A DNA stretch of 64,000 nucleotides, from NCBI RefSeq assembly GCF_016863015.1, contig NZ_BOOB01000021.1:1-64000 (forward strand), in the 5' to 3' direction. Position 1 is the stretch's first letter, and the number at the start of each line of letters is the position of its first letter. Below are positions 1-8,092 of this stretch, piece by piece. Made by a program: the position numbers and the translations under genes. Source of the stretch: Microbispora amethystogenes. GTDB taxonomy: Bacteria; Actinomycetota; Actinomycetes; Streptosporangiales; Streptosporangiaceae. The notes beneath the pieces are model-generated. The model saw only the letters and a program-made list of their open reading frames with translations, ran no database searches and was not told the DNA's origin.

Positions 1-40
1 GTCAACTCCGCATCGGCATGAGCACACCTAGGCTGTTCCG

Positions 41-862
41 GTGACGACTCTTCGGACCGTCACCGTCGACGGCTCCCCCGTCCACGTCCTGGAGAGCGGC
101 ACGGGGCCCGCGGTGCTGATGCTGCACGGCTCCGGACCCGGCACGACCGGATCCGGAGCCTGGGCGACGACGGCAGAGGCGCTGGCCACGTCCTGGCACC
201 TGGTGGCTCCCGACCAGGCGGGGTTCGGCCGTACGCCGATCCCGGCGGGCTCCAGGGGTGGGCTCCGGCTGTGGACGGAGCAGGCCGCGGGCCTGATGGA
301 TGCTCTCGGTACCGAGCACTACGCCGTGGTGGGTCACTCCATGGGCGGTGCCGTGGCGCTGGCGTTGGCGGCCGCGCGTCCCCAGCAGGTCACCCATGTC
401 GTGGCGGTCTCGACGATGGGCGCCCCCGGGGCGCCGCTGTCCGCCGACCTCGACGCGGTCTGGGCCGCTCCCGCCGGCCCGTCAGGGGCACGGGACATGT
501 TGAGTCGCCTCGTCTTCGACCAGGCGCTCGTGACCGAGTCGGCCGTCGCTGCCCGTGCGGCCGCGATGGAAGCGGGGGCGGCCGCATACGCGTCGCTGTT
601 CCCTCCACCCAGGGCACGTTGGGCCGACGACCTCACCCTCTCGGCGCGAACGCTGGCAGGGGTCCGCGCGCCCGTGCTGCTCGTCCACGGCGCCGAGGAC
701 CGACTGACCCCGCTCGGGACGGCGGCCCTGCCCCTGCTCGAACACCTGGCCGATGTCCGTCTGCACGTGCTCGGCCGATGCGGGCACGTGCCGGCGCTCG
801 AGCACCCGCACGACTTCAGGAGACTCCTGTCGTGCTTCCTCGGCCGGGAACGAGGTCACTGA
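41..862 (+). CDS. alpha/beta hydrolase, meta-cleavage hydrolase-like
   Basis: Alpha/beta-hydrolase of 273 aa, probably cytoplasmic. The oxyanion-loop motif HGSGPG is at residues 29-34 and the nucleophile elbow GHSMGG at 98-103 (Ser100). The acid is probably Asp220 in HGAEDRLTP, and the catalytic His249 sits in GRCGHVP. The HGSGPG and GRCGH signatures are those of carbon-carbon bond hydrolases of aromatic meta-cleavage pathways (BphD/HsaD type). No ring-cleaving dioxygenase lies nearby, so the substrate is open. The GTG start gives a complete first beta strand. Only 40 bases precede it in the window, so the operon context is unknown. Confidence 0.85.
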   Translation: MTTLRTVTVDGSPVHVLESGTGPAVLMLHGSGPGTTGSGAWATTAEALATSWHLVAPDQAGFGRTPIPAGSRGGLRLWTEQAAGLMDALGTEHYAVVGHSMGGAVALALAAARPQQVTHVVAVSTMGAPGAPLSADLDAVWAAPAGPSGARDMLSRLVFDQALVTESAVAARAAAMEAGAAAYASLFPPPRARWADDLTLSARTLAGVRAPVLLVHGAEDRLTPLGTAALPLLEHLADVRLHVLGRCGHVPALEHPHDFRRLLSCFLGRERGH

Positions 863-904
863 TCGCTGCGACGGGTGCGCAGCCCGTCGTCGTGATGCCG
901 CGGG

Positions 905-941
905 TTGCGCCCTAACTCGGGTAACCACTATAACCAGTTAC
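905..941 (+). promoter_or_regulatory. promoter for a leaderless gene, with overlapping inverted repeat
   Basis: TTGCGC (905-910) and TATAAC (929-934) are separated by 18 bases and fit a housekeeping -35/-10 pair. The ATG at 942 lies only 8 bases past the -10 box, so transcription should start at or next to the start codon. That predicts a leaderless mRNA. The arms GTAAC (921-925) and GTTAC (937-941) form an inverted repeat over the -10 box and could be an operator. Confidence 0.55.
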
Positions 942-1394
942 ATGGCATTGAGCTGGAAGCTGGTCGTCGACAGCGTGAACGCGCCCGTGCTGGCGGACTT
1001 CTGGGCCGCGGCGCTGGGCTACGAGGTGGAGGATCCCAGCGCGCTCGTCGGGCAGTTGCTGGCCGCCGGTCACCTCCCGGAGGAGGCGGCCGCCGAGCAC
1101 GGCGGCCGCAGGATCTTCCGCGGCTACGCCGCGATCCGCCACCCCGACGACCCCTTCGACGCCACCAGCGGCGTCGGGCTCGGGCGGCGGCTGCTCTTCC
1201 AGGACGTGCCCGAGGGCAAGACCGGCAAGAACCGCCTGCACATCGACGTGCACGGTGAGCCCGGTGGTCTCGACGCCCTGGTGGCACGGCTGGAAGGCCT
1301 CGGCGCCACCCGCGTCCGCGAGGTGGACAGGGGCCCTGCCGGTCACTGGTGGATCATGCTCGACCCGGAGGGCAACGAGTTCTGCGCCACGTAG
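942..1394 (+). CDS. VOC family protein (glyoxalase-like)
   Basis: Small single-domain protein of 150 aa of the vicinal oxygen chelate fold (Glyoxalase_6 type). It opens with a beta strand and the helix APVLADFWAAALGYEV, and ends with the hallmark WIMLDPEGNEFC, where the Glu is a usual metal ligand or fold marker. Members include lyases, dioxygenases and drug-binding proteins, so a specific reaction cannot be assigned. The reading frame is open further upstream, but the ATG at 942 matches the family's N-terminus and sits directly after a good promoter, implying leaderless translation. It is probably a single-gene transcript: the next gene is convergent. Confidence 0.8.
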   Translation: MALSWKLVVDSVNAPVLADFWAAALGYEVEDPSALVGQLLAAGHLPEEAAAEHGGRRIFRGYAAIRHPDDPFDATSGVGLGRRLLFQDVPEGKTGKNRLHIDVHGEPGGLDALVARLEGLGATRVREVDRGPAGHWWIMLDPEGNEFCAT

Positions 1395-1416
1395 GCGAGC
1401 CCGGCCCCCGAGCGCG

Positions 1417-2574
1417 TCAGCCCAGCTCGACCGCCTGCCTGAGGAAGACGACGCCGTCGATCGTGTCGAGCCGGGCCGGGTCGAGCGGGAAGTAGCGGAA
1501 ATCCCGGGAGACGCGCGGTGCGGGTTCGGTGACGGCCTCGGCCAGGCGGCGGGCGTCGACGAGAGAGCGGTCCCACGGGAGCGTGGACAGGATGCCCTCG
1601 ACGGTGTCCGGGGGAGGGGCGTCGTCGCCGGTCGTGCCGAGGGCCGAGGCGAGGAAGGCGTACCGGTCGCCCAGGTGCGCTCCGGCGATGGCCCCCGCGC
1701 TCCACCACTCCAGCGTCTGGTCGCCGAGCGGCATGACGCTCTTGTTCCGCTGCAGGTGGAGGTTGTGGCCGAAGACCAGGGCCGGGCCGTGGCCGGCGAC
1801 GGCCCGCAGGTTGGCGGCCATCATCGCGTCGCGCTGCGCCGACAGGCGGGTCCACCGCGCCTCGGACGCGTCGGCCATCAAGTGGTGGTAGCGGAGCAGG
1901 CCGACGGCGGTGCGGGCGTAGAGCGCCGCCCGCTCCCCGTCGTCCGCGCTCAGCCGCGGGACCTGCGTGTCGAGCAGCGCCACCAGGTCGTCGGCGATCA
2001 GCCGCAGCCGCCGGGCGTCGGCGGATCGCCCGATCGACCGCGCCGGGTCCCTGGCCGTGGCCTCGTCCGACCACCGGTCGTCCGGGCCGAGCAGTTCGTC
2101 CAGCGCCTCGGGAGTGCAGGGGAGCGGACCGTCGAGGAGGGCGTACAGGGCGGTGAGTGCCTCGCGTGGGCTCGCCGCCCAATACTCCAGCGGGCCGTCG
2201 AAGCCGAAGAACCGGAGCTGCTCGTCGTGCTCCTCGTTGTACGCGCGCATCCAGCGGACGAGTTCCCGGTTGGCGGCCGACGCGCCGAAGTTGTGGCTGA
2301 AGCCGCGTTCCATGACGTCGTCGAGGTCGCCCGCGCCCGTCCTGACGTGGTCGTCCACCACCAGGCCCATGAGACAGTCGCTCTCGATCGCGAACGACCG
2401 GTAGCCCTCGTGCTCGACCAGATGCCGGAAGACCTCGTTGCGCACCTCGCCCAGCTCGCCCACGAAGTGTCTCGCCTCGCCCAGGCCGAGCAGCAGGGGC
2501 CGCGCCGGCAGCGAGCGGAGGAACGCCGAGACTCCCGCGCCGTCGAGCGGCCGGGCCATGTCCTTGATATCCAT
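1417..2574 (-). CDS. erythromycin esterase family protein
   Basis: Protein of 385 aa of the erythromycin esterase (Ere)/succinoglycan-biosynthesis EreA-like hydrolase family. LGEARHFVGE near residues 31-40 carries the conserved Glu and His, followed by FAIESD and, in the C-terminal half, the GHNLH segment that resembles the Ere GHN-H active-site motif. Classical Ere enzymes open the macrolide lactone; many chromosomal homologues have no proven macrolide activity. It is divergent from a MerR/TioE-like regulator 90 bp away, so it is the natural target of that regulator. Resistance is an inference from family. Confidence 0.75.
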   Translation of the reverse strand: MDIKDMARPLDGAGVSAFLRSLPARPLLLGLGEARHFVGELGEVRNEVFRHLVEHEGYRSFAIESDCLMGLVVDDHVRTGAGDLDDVMERGFSHNFGASAANRELVRWMRAYNEEHDEQLRFFGFDGPLEYWAASPREALTALYALLDGPLPCTPEALDELLGPDDRWSDEATARDPARSIGRSADARRLRLIADDLVALLDTQVPRLSADDGERAALYARTAVGLLRYHHLMADASEARWTRLSAQRDAMMAANLRAVAGHGPALVFGHNLHLQRNKSVMPLGDQTLEWWSAGAIAGAHLGDRYAFLASALGTTGDDAPPPDTVEGILSTLPWDRSLVDARRLAEAVTEPAPRVSRDFRYFPLDPARLDTIDGVVFLRQAVELG

Positions 2575-2664
2575 GCCTTCGACGGTATCGTTGAACCCTA
2601 GGTGGAAACTTTTCCCCGCTTAGTGCTGATGATCGGCGATGAACCTTCAATCGGAGATGCATCC
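2575..2664. promoter_or_regulatory. divergent promoter region, esterase/MerR regulator
   Basis: Ninety bases between the divergent starts. They contain the palindrome CCTAGG (2598-2603) within an AT-richer stretch, the likely binding site of the two-domain MerR regulator. GGAG at 2653-2656 is the ribosome site for the regulator's ATG at 2665. Confidence 0.4.
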
Positions 2665-3378
2665 ATGAGGCCGGTGGACCTGGCGCGGGAGCACGGCCTG
2701 TCCACCCAGGCGGTCAGGAACTACGAGGACGCCGGGATCCTGCCCGCCGCCGGGCGCACCCCTTCCGGCTACCGCGTCTACACGCCGCTGCACGCGCGGG
2801 CGCTGCGCGCGTTCCTCTCCCTCGTGCCCGGGCACGGTCACCAGACGGCCACGTCGATCATGCAGGCGGTCAACCGGGGCGCCACCGAGGACGCGCTGCG
2901 GATCGTCGACGAGAGCCACGCCCGGCTCCTGGACGACCGCCGCACTCTGGAGGCCGTCGAGGCCGCGCTCCACGACCTGGCGCCCGTGCCGCGGGAACGC
3001 GGCGACACGATCGACAGCGACACCTTCAACGGCGACACCTTCATCGGCCCGCTGGCGAGAAGGCTCGGCCTCCGCCCGGCCACCCTGCGCAAATGGGAGA
3101 ACGCCGGGCTGGTCCGCCCGCGGCGCGACCCGCGGACGGGTTACCGGGTCTACGGCACCGACGACGTACGGGACGTCCGGCTGGCCCACCAGCTCAGGCG
3201 GGGCGGCTACCTGCTGGAGCAGATCGCCCCGCTGATCGCCCAGGTCCGCTCGGCCGGTGGGGTCGCTCCGCTGGAGTCGGCCATGGGTGACTGGCAGGCC
3301 CGCCTGTCCGCCCGGGGCCGCGCCATGCTCAGGGGCGCCGCCGACCTGGACGTCTACCTCCGGACCCGCGACCCCTGA
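2665..3378 (+). CDS. TioE-like MerR family transcriptional regulator
   Basis: Protein of 237 aa with two MerR-type winged helices rather than one. The first is at residues 1-70 (LAREHGLSTQAVRNYEDAGILP, then GYRVY). The second is at about 126-195 (PLARRLGLRPATLRKWENAGLV, then GYRVY). Doubled MerR HTH architecture is the TioE family, whose members control neighbouring export or resistance genes. An upstream ATG at 2602 is in frame, but it would add 21 residues and lacks a ribosome site. ATG 2665 is preceded by GGAG and begins right at the HTH. It is divergent from the esterase, which it probably controls. Confidence 0.85.
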   Translation: MRPVDLAREHGLSTQAVRNYEDAGILPAAGRTPSGYRVYTPLHARALRAFLSLVPGHGHQTATSIMQAVNRGATEDALRIVDESHARLLDDRRTLEAVEAALHDLAPVPRERGDTIDSDTFNGDTFIGPLARRLGLRPATLRKWENAGLVRPRRDPRTGYRVYGTDDVRDVRLAHQLRRGGYLLEQIAPLIAQVRSAGGVAPLESAMGDWQARLSARGRAMLRGAADLDVYLRTRDP

Positions 3379-3409
3379 CCGGGAGACCTTCGAAACAGGC
3401 CACGCCGGC

Positions 3410-4132
3410 TCACCTGGCCGTGTAGCCGCCGTCGGCGACCAGCACGCTGCCCGTCATGAACGAGGAGTCGGCCGAGAGCACGAACTCGACGACCGACGCG
3501 ATCTCGGCGGGCTCCGCCAGCCGGCCGAGCGGGATGTTCGCCGCCGAGTCCGCGAGCGTTTTTCCGAGGCGCGCCTGCTCCCGCTCCAGCATGGGTGTCC
3601 TCGTGCCGCCCGGCGCCACGGCGTTGAAGCGGATGCCCTGCTCGGCGTTCTCCAGTGCGAGGACGCGCATCAGGTTGATCACCGCCGCCTTCGACGAGCT
3701 GTACGCGCTGAGCCCGGGAGCGCCGACCGTTCCGAGTTCGGACGCGATCGCCGCGAAGGAGGGGGCGGACGACCGCGCGAGCAGCGGCAGGGCCGCCCGG
3801 GCCAGCACGAAGACAGCACGCAGGTTGACGTTCAGCACCTCGTCGAACGCCTGCGGGGACGTCTCGGCGGCCGGAGCGGTGTAGCCGATCCCCGCGCAGG
3901 CCGCGACTCCGTCGAGGCGTCCCTCGGCCTCCCCGAGCTCGTGGAGCAGCGACTCGACGGCGGCCTCGTCGGCCACGTCGATCGCCCGGCTCACGATCTC
4001 GGAGTCCAGTCGCTCCAAGCCGCTTTCGTCGAGATCGGCCGCCCACACCCGCCAGCCGCGTTCGTTCAGGCGTCGCGCGGTCGCCGCGCCGATTCCCGAC
4101 GCGGCTCCGGTCACCAGGACGGTTCCAGGCAT
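3410..4132 (-). CDS. SDR family NAD(P)-dependent oxidoreductase
   Basis: Classical short-chain dehydrogenase/reductase of 240 aa. The nucleotide-binding motif TGAASGIG is at residues 8-15, a CAGIG (NAG-like) segment is near 80, a Ser in AIASELG fills the catalytic Ser position, and Tyr144/Lys148 form YxxxK. An Asp at the end of strand 2 (AADLDE) suggests NAD(H) preference. The C-terminal GSVLVADGGY is the usual end of the fold. A longer frame starts at 4168, but ATG 4132 is preceded by GAGAGGAAG. The substrate is unknown; it runs convergent to the MerR gene. Confidence 0.85.
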   Translation of the reverse strand: MPGTVLVTGAASGIGAATARRLNERGWRVWAADLDESGLERLDSEIVSRAIDVADEAAVESLLHELGEAEGRLDGVAACAGIGYTAPAAETSPQAFDEVLNVNLRAVFVLARAALPLLARSSAPSFAAIASELGTVGAPGLSAYSSSKAAVINLMRVLALENAEQGIRFNAVAPGGTRTPMLEREQARLGKTLADSAANIPLGRLAEPAEIASVVEFVLSADSSFMTGSVLVADGGYTAR

Positions 4133-4476
4133 CGTGCTTCCTCTCTCCCGGATCCCCGGCGTCTTCACGGATTTGTCAGATCGTGTAAATGTACGTCAGC
4201 TTTGATCGACCTGTGGGGGTGACAATATGCCGCCGCCTCTGTGGTATGTCCAGATTTCGCGACATCAAGGTTTGATAACGCCACCCCTCGGCCGCTTCGG
4301 CATGCGGGCTGAGCTGCACCGGAGTTGTCGCACAGCCAAGGCCGCCCGTCGGTGGTTGCCGGTGGTGCTGGAGGGCCTCGTGTGAAATCGATGTGAACAC
4401 CTACCGACCCCTAGACAACTCTGGAAGACCTCTGTCACATTTGAGGAACATGAGCCGTCCAGCAGGAGGGACACCG
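4133..4476. promoter_or_regulatory. 344-bp intergenic region ahead of catabolic island
   Basis: Divergent promoter region between the SDR gene and the first amidohydrolase. It is more AT-rich than the flanking genes around 4165-4280. I see no convincing gene in it; small open frames here lack ribosome sites and recognisable motifs. AGGAGGG at 4464-4470 is the ribosome site for the GTG at 4477. Confidence 0.4.
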
Positions 4477-5853
4477 GTGGACCACAGCTCGGACCAGCGC
4501 TTTCTTCGGGCGGCGCGGGTGTATCCCGCTCTCGGCGACGACGTCCTGCACGACGCGGTGGTCGAGACGCGGGGCGACCGCGTCGTACGGGTGCGTACTG
4601 CGGCGGACGCCGCCGACGACCTCGCCCGGCCGGGCGCCCGCGTGATCGACTACGGGGACGCCACCGTCGTCCCCGGTCTCGTCGACGCGCACTGCCACAT
4701 CACGCTGACCGGCGACGGCACCCCGTACGAGCAGCAGGTTCTCGACTCGGACGAGATGATGGCGCTCATCGCCGTCAGCAACCTGCAGCGGCATCTCGCC
4801 TCCGGCGTCACCACGATCCGGGACAACGGCGGGCGCAACCGCATCGTGTTCGAGGTGCGGGAGGCCGTCGAGCGGGGCTATGTCAGAGGACCCCGGATGC
4901 TGCTGGCCGGCCGCCCCATCACGCATTCGTACGGGCACTTCTACTGGTGCAACGGAGTCGCGGACGGCGCCGACCAGATCCGCGCGGCCGTGCGCCGCCT
5001 GGTGGCCGAGGGCGCCGACCACATCAAGATCATGGCCTCCGGCGGGGCGACGGCCGGGAACATCCCCTACTACTCCTCCTACACCGCCGCCGAGATGCGC
5101 GTCGCCGTCGAGACGGCGCACGGCCTCGGCCGGTTGACCACCGCGCACTGCCGGGCCACGTCCTCGATGCTCAACGCGGTCGAGGCCGGCCTCGACTGCA
5201 TCGAGCACGGGGAGTTCCTCGTACCGGGCGAGATGATGGAGTTCGGCGGCGGCGTCGCCTCCAGCGGTCGCATGGTCTACGACCCGGCGGTCGCCCAGAC
5301 GGTGCACGACGCGGGCACCTACATCAGCTTCACCGCCCAGACCGGCGGCTGGGAGACGCTGGTCGACCTGCGAAGGCGGGCCGAGCGCGGCCCGCTCGGC
5401 GACACGGAGAAGGGCCGGGTCTCCGCCATCGAGGCCTACTTCGACATGAAGCTCGGCATCCTGTCGTCGATGCTGGCCGACGGCCTGGGCCCGCGCATCG
5501 CGATCAGCAGCGACGCCGGTCCGTACGACGTCGCCTTCGGCGGGCTCCAGCACGGCATCGAGCTCGCCGTGGCGGCCGGCCTGACCCCGCTCGCGGCCAT
5601 CCGCGCGGCGACCGCGGTCGCCGCCGAGGCCTGCGGCATCGCCGACCAGGTCGGCACCCTCGCGCCCGGCCGCCTCGCCGACCTGCTCGTGGTCGGCGGC
5701 GACGCCACCCGCGACGTCTCCCGGCTGTGGGACGTGCGGGCCGTCTACCAGAGCGGACGGCTGGTCGCCCCACTGGTCGTCGACTCGGGCGCGGACACCG
5801 GCGTGGTCCCCCTCCTGCCGGTCCGGCCCGCCGCCTCCGTCCCCGACTGCTGA
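4477..5853 (+). CDS. amidohydrolase family protein (imidazolonepropionase/prolidase-like)
   Basis: Metal-dependent hydrolase of 458 aa of the amidohydrolase superfamily, cytoplasmic. Metal ligands are visible: His72 and His74 (DAHCH), Lys184 in HIKIMASGG (bridging carboxylated Lys), His224 (TAHC), His244 (IEHGE) and Asp346 (SSDAG). This subgroup is often labelled Xaa-Pro dipeptidase or imidazolonepropionase-like and acts on cyclic or N-acyl amino-acid-like amides. The start was set at GTG 4477 because AGGAGGG lies six bases upstream; in-frame ATGs at 4393 and 4450 lack a well-placed site. It is the first gene of an apparent operon running to about 7.9 kb. The exact substrate is unknown. Confidence 0.8.
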   Translation: MDHSSDQRFLRAARVYPALGDDVLHDAVVETRGDRVVRVRTAADAADDLARPGARVIDYGDATVVPGLVDAHCHITLTGDGTPYEQQVLDSDEMMALIAVSNLQRHLASGVTTIRDNGGRNRIVFEVREAVERGYVRGPRMLLAGRPITHSYGHFYWCNGVADGADQIRAAVRRLVAEGADHIKIMASGGATAGNIPYYSSYTAAEMRVAVETAHGLGRLTTAHCRATSSMLNAVEAGLDCIEHGEFLVPGEMMEFGGGVASSGRMVYDPAVAQTVHDAGTYISFTAQTGGWETLVDLRRRAERGPLGDTEKGRVSAIEAYFDMKLGILSSMLADGLGPRIAISSDAGPYDVAFGGLQHGIELAVAAGLTPLAAIRAATAVAAEACGIADQVGTLAPGRLADLLVVGGDATRDVSRLWDVRAVYQSGRLVAPLVVDSGADTGVVPLLPVRPAASVPDC

Positions 5854-5860
5854 CCCGCCC

Positions 5861-5906
5861 GAACCACCCCCGGCCCCCGAACCACCCCCGGCCCCCGGAC
5901 CGCCCC
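5861..5906. repeat. 18-bp tandem duplication in intergenic spacer
   Basis: The unit GAACCACCCCCGGCCCCC occurs at 5861-5878 and 5879-5896, followed by a degraded third copy. It separates the amidohydrolase stop from the ribosome site of the next gene and has no visible coding role. Confidence 0.85.
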
Positions 5907-5926
5907 CGTCGAGAGGTGAGAACCCC

Positions 5927-6835
5927 ATGTACCCACGAGACCTCAAGGGATACGGCAGGCGCCCGCCGCACGCCGGCTGGCCGGGGGGCGCGAAGGTCGC
6001 CCTGCAGTTCGTCGTCAACTACGAGGAGGGCGGCGAGCGTTCGGTCCTGCACGGGGACCGGTGCTCGGAGGCGTTCCTGACCGAGGAGCCGACCCGGGAG
6101 TTCCCCAACGTCCGCAACCTCAACGTCGAGTCGCAGTACGAGTACGGCAGCCGCGCCGGGTTCTGGCGGTTGCACCGGCTGTTCACCGAACGGGGGCTGC
6201 CGGTCACGGTCTTCGGCATCGCCGAGGCCCTGGAGCGCAACCCCGAGGCGGTCGCCGCGATGCGGGAGGCGGAATGGGAGATCGCCTGCCACGGCCTGCG
6301 CTGGATCGACTACGCGGAGATGCCGGCCGATCAGGAGCGGGAGCACATCCGCCGCGCGATCGACCTGCACACCAGGGTCACCGGCAGCCGGCCCGAAGGC
6401 TGGTACACCGGCCGGATGAGCCCGAACACCCGCCGCCTGGTGGCGGAGGAGGGAGGGTTCCTGTACGACTCGGACTCCTTCGCCGACGACCTGCCCTACT
6501 GGGAGCACGTCGCCGGCCGGGCGCACCTGGTCGTCCCGTACACCCTGGACAACAACGACGGCCGCTACCTCAACACCTACGGCTTCCAGTCGGAGAGCTT
6601 CTCCGCCTATCTGCGCCGGGCGCTCGACCTGCTGCGCGAGGAGGGGGACGACCGGCCGAAGATGATGAGCGTCGGGCTGCACACGCGCATCGCCGGCCGC
6701 CCCGGCCGGGCCGCCGACCTGATGCGTTTCCTCGACCACGCCGCCGGGGCGGGCGACGTGTGGGTCACCCGCCGCGTCGACGTCGCCCGGCACTGGCACG
6801 AGACGCATCCCGCCGTCCCGGCGTCCGCGTCCTGA
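5927..6835 (+). CDS. PuuE-like polysaccharide-deacetylase-fold amidohydrolase
   Basis: Protein of 302 aa with the NodB/polysaccharide-deacetylase fold in its PuuE form. It opens with YPRDLKGYGRRPPHAGWPGG, then QFVVNYEEGGE and the substrate-proximal ESQYEYGSRAG, and later EIACHGLRW. PuuE of Pseudomonas fluorescens is a cofactor-independent allantoinase. Here no allantoicase, ureidoglycolate or uricase genes accompany it, so another cyclic ureide or amide is possible. It follows the amidohydrolase by 73 bp with GAGAGG ahead of ATG 5927, and precedes the epimerase by 11 bp, consistent with one transcript. Confidence 0.8.
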   Translation: MYPRDLKGYGRRPPHAGWPGGAKVALQFVVNYEEGGERSVLHGDRCSEAFLTEEPTREFPNVRNLNVESQYEYGSRAGFWRLHRLFTERGLPVTVFGIAEALERNPEAVAAMREAEWEIACHGLRWIDYAEMPADQEREHIRRAIDLHTRVTGSRPEGWYTGRMSPNTRRLVAEEGGFLYDSDSFADDLPYWEHVAGRAHLVVPYTLDNNDGRYLNTYGFQSESFSAYLRRALDLLREEGDDRPKMMSVGLHTRIAGRPGRAADLMRFLDHAAGAGDVWVTRRVDVARHWHETHPAVPASAS

Positions 6836-6846
6836 GGGGGCCGGCG

Positions 6847-7872
6847 ATGCGTGTGCTGGTGACCGGAGCCTGCGGCTTCGTGATGAGCGTGTTCATCCGG
6901 CGCTTCCTCCAGGAGCACGAGGAGGCGCGGGTGCTGGCCCTCGACGTGGGCGAACCGGACGACGCCTGGTCGGGCCATCTGGCGGACGTCGCCGGCCGGG
7001 TGGACGTCGAGCGCTGCGACGTGCGCGACCGCGACCGCCTCGCGACGCTGTTCGCCCGGCACCGGCCCGAGACCGTGGTGCACGGCGCCACCGTGACCCT
7101 GGTGCCCGAGTGGGAGCGGGAGGACCCCGGGCGGTTCCTGGACGTCAACGTCATGGGCACCGCCGCCGTTTTGGACGCCGCCCGCCGCGCCGGCTCGGTC
7201 GGCCGGGTCGTCCACGTCAGCAGCGCGGCCGTGTACGGCGCCGGCGACCCCGGGCGTACGGAACCGCAGGACGAGGACACGCCCCTGGAGCCCGACGACA
7301 TTTACGGCGTCAGCAAGGTGGCCGCCGAACTGGTGGCCAGACGTTTCGCCTCCCTCTACGGCATGAGCGTGCCGATCGTGCGGTTCACGAAGGTGTTCGG
7401 CCCGATGGAGCGGCCCACCTCCGCCCGGACCCTGATGTCCCTGCCGTACCACCTGGCGCGGGCCCTCGTCGCCGGGACGCCGCTGGCGGTGACGCCGCGG
7501 ACGCTCCGGGCGGCCGGCGACTGGATCAGCGCGGTCGACGTCGCCGCCGCGCTCGGGCTGCTGTGCACCCGGCCGGACGTGGGCAGTGTCGCGTTCAACC
7601 TGGCCGGCGGGGCCGGTGTCCCGGTGCCGCGGCTGGCCGAGTTGTTCGGCGTCGAGCTGGTCGCCGACCCGGCCACCGATTCGGAGCGGGCGGTCGCCGA
7701 CATGGACCCCGCGCTGCGCTCGGGCAAGGACGGGATCTACGACGTGGGGAGGGCGGCGCGGCTCCTGGGGTGGCGGCCGCGCGACCTGGCGCGGCAGGTC
7801 GGCGAGTACCGGGAGTGGGCCCTCGCGCACTGGACCCCGGAGACCCTCGCCGGCCCCGGCGGCGTGACGTAG
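6847..7872 (+). CDS. NAD-dependent epimerase/dehydratase family protein
   Basis: Extended SDR of 341 aa. TGACGF at residues 7-12 is a slightly altered TGxxGF/NAD-binding loop. VVHGATV and SSAAVYG follow, and the catalytic pair is Tyr153/Lys157 (YGVSK). The C-terminal half carries GDWISAVDVAAAL and FNLAGG, as in sugar-nucleotide epimerases and related ketoreductases such as uronate or denudator-type dehydrogenases. Its place among amidohydrolases argues for a small-molecule dehydrogenase rather than a sugar epimerase, but that is inference. ATG 6847 lies 11 bp after the upstream gene. Confidence 0.8.
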   Translation: MRVLVTGACGFVMSVFIRRFLQEHEEARVLALDVGEPDDAWSGHLADVAGRVDVERCDVRDRDRLATLFARHRPETVVHGATVTLVPEWEREDPGRFLDVNVMGTAAVLDAARRAGSVGRVVHVSSAAVYGAGDPGRTEPQDEDTPLEPDDIYGVSKVAAELVARRFASLYGMSVPIVRFTKVFGPMERPTSARTLMSLPYHLARALVAGTPLAVTPRTLRAAGDWISAVDVAAALGLLCTRPDVGSVAFNLAGGAGVPVPRLAELFGVELVADPATDSERAVADMDPALRSGKDGIYDVGRAARLLGWRPRDLARQVGEYREWALAHWTPETLAGPGGVT

Positions 7873-8092
7873 GCACTTCTCACATACGCGCGCCACATAT
7901 CGCTGACCAACTCAAAAACACTCACCAAGATCCTCAGATCGCTAAATTTACCGTTTGGAAACCCGAGATGATGCACAACCGAAATCGGCGAGGAGTGTTC
8001 TGGTCGTGTCGCCCGCCGCGCACCACCCGGAGAGGCCGATGGCTCGTGAACCCTTCCCCTTCAGCCCCCCGCACCCTCGTGGAGCCGGCCGC
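7873..8092 (+). promoter_or_regulatory. AT-rich promoter region ahead of decarboxylase operon
   Basis: The 220-bp spacer is much richer in A and T than its surroundings, notably at 7895-7980. It probably carries the promoter for the decarboxylase, dehydrogenase and transporter genes. I could not pick an unambiguous -35/-10 pair. Confidence 0.4.

Noticed and set aside
1255-2601. Long plus-strand open frame opposite the esterase gene
   Set aside because: Its translation is low-complexity Arg/Gly/Val-rich and is the complement of a well-supported gene; high GC content keeps such frames open.
2602-2664. Upstream ATG for the MerR regulator
   Set aside because: It would add 21 residues outside the HTH fold and has no ribosome site, whereas ATG 2665 has both.
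4477-7872. Calling the first operon an allantoin pathway because of PuuE
   Set aside because: Allantoicase, ureidoglycolate lyase and urate oxidase are absent, and the accompanying amidohydrolase is not an allantoinase by motif.
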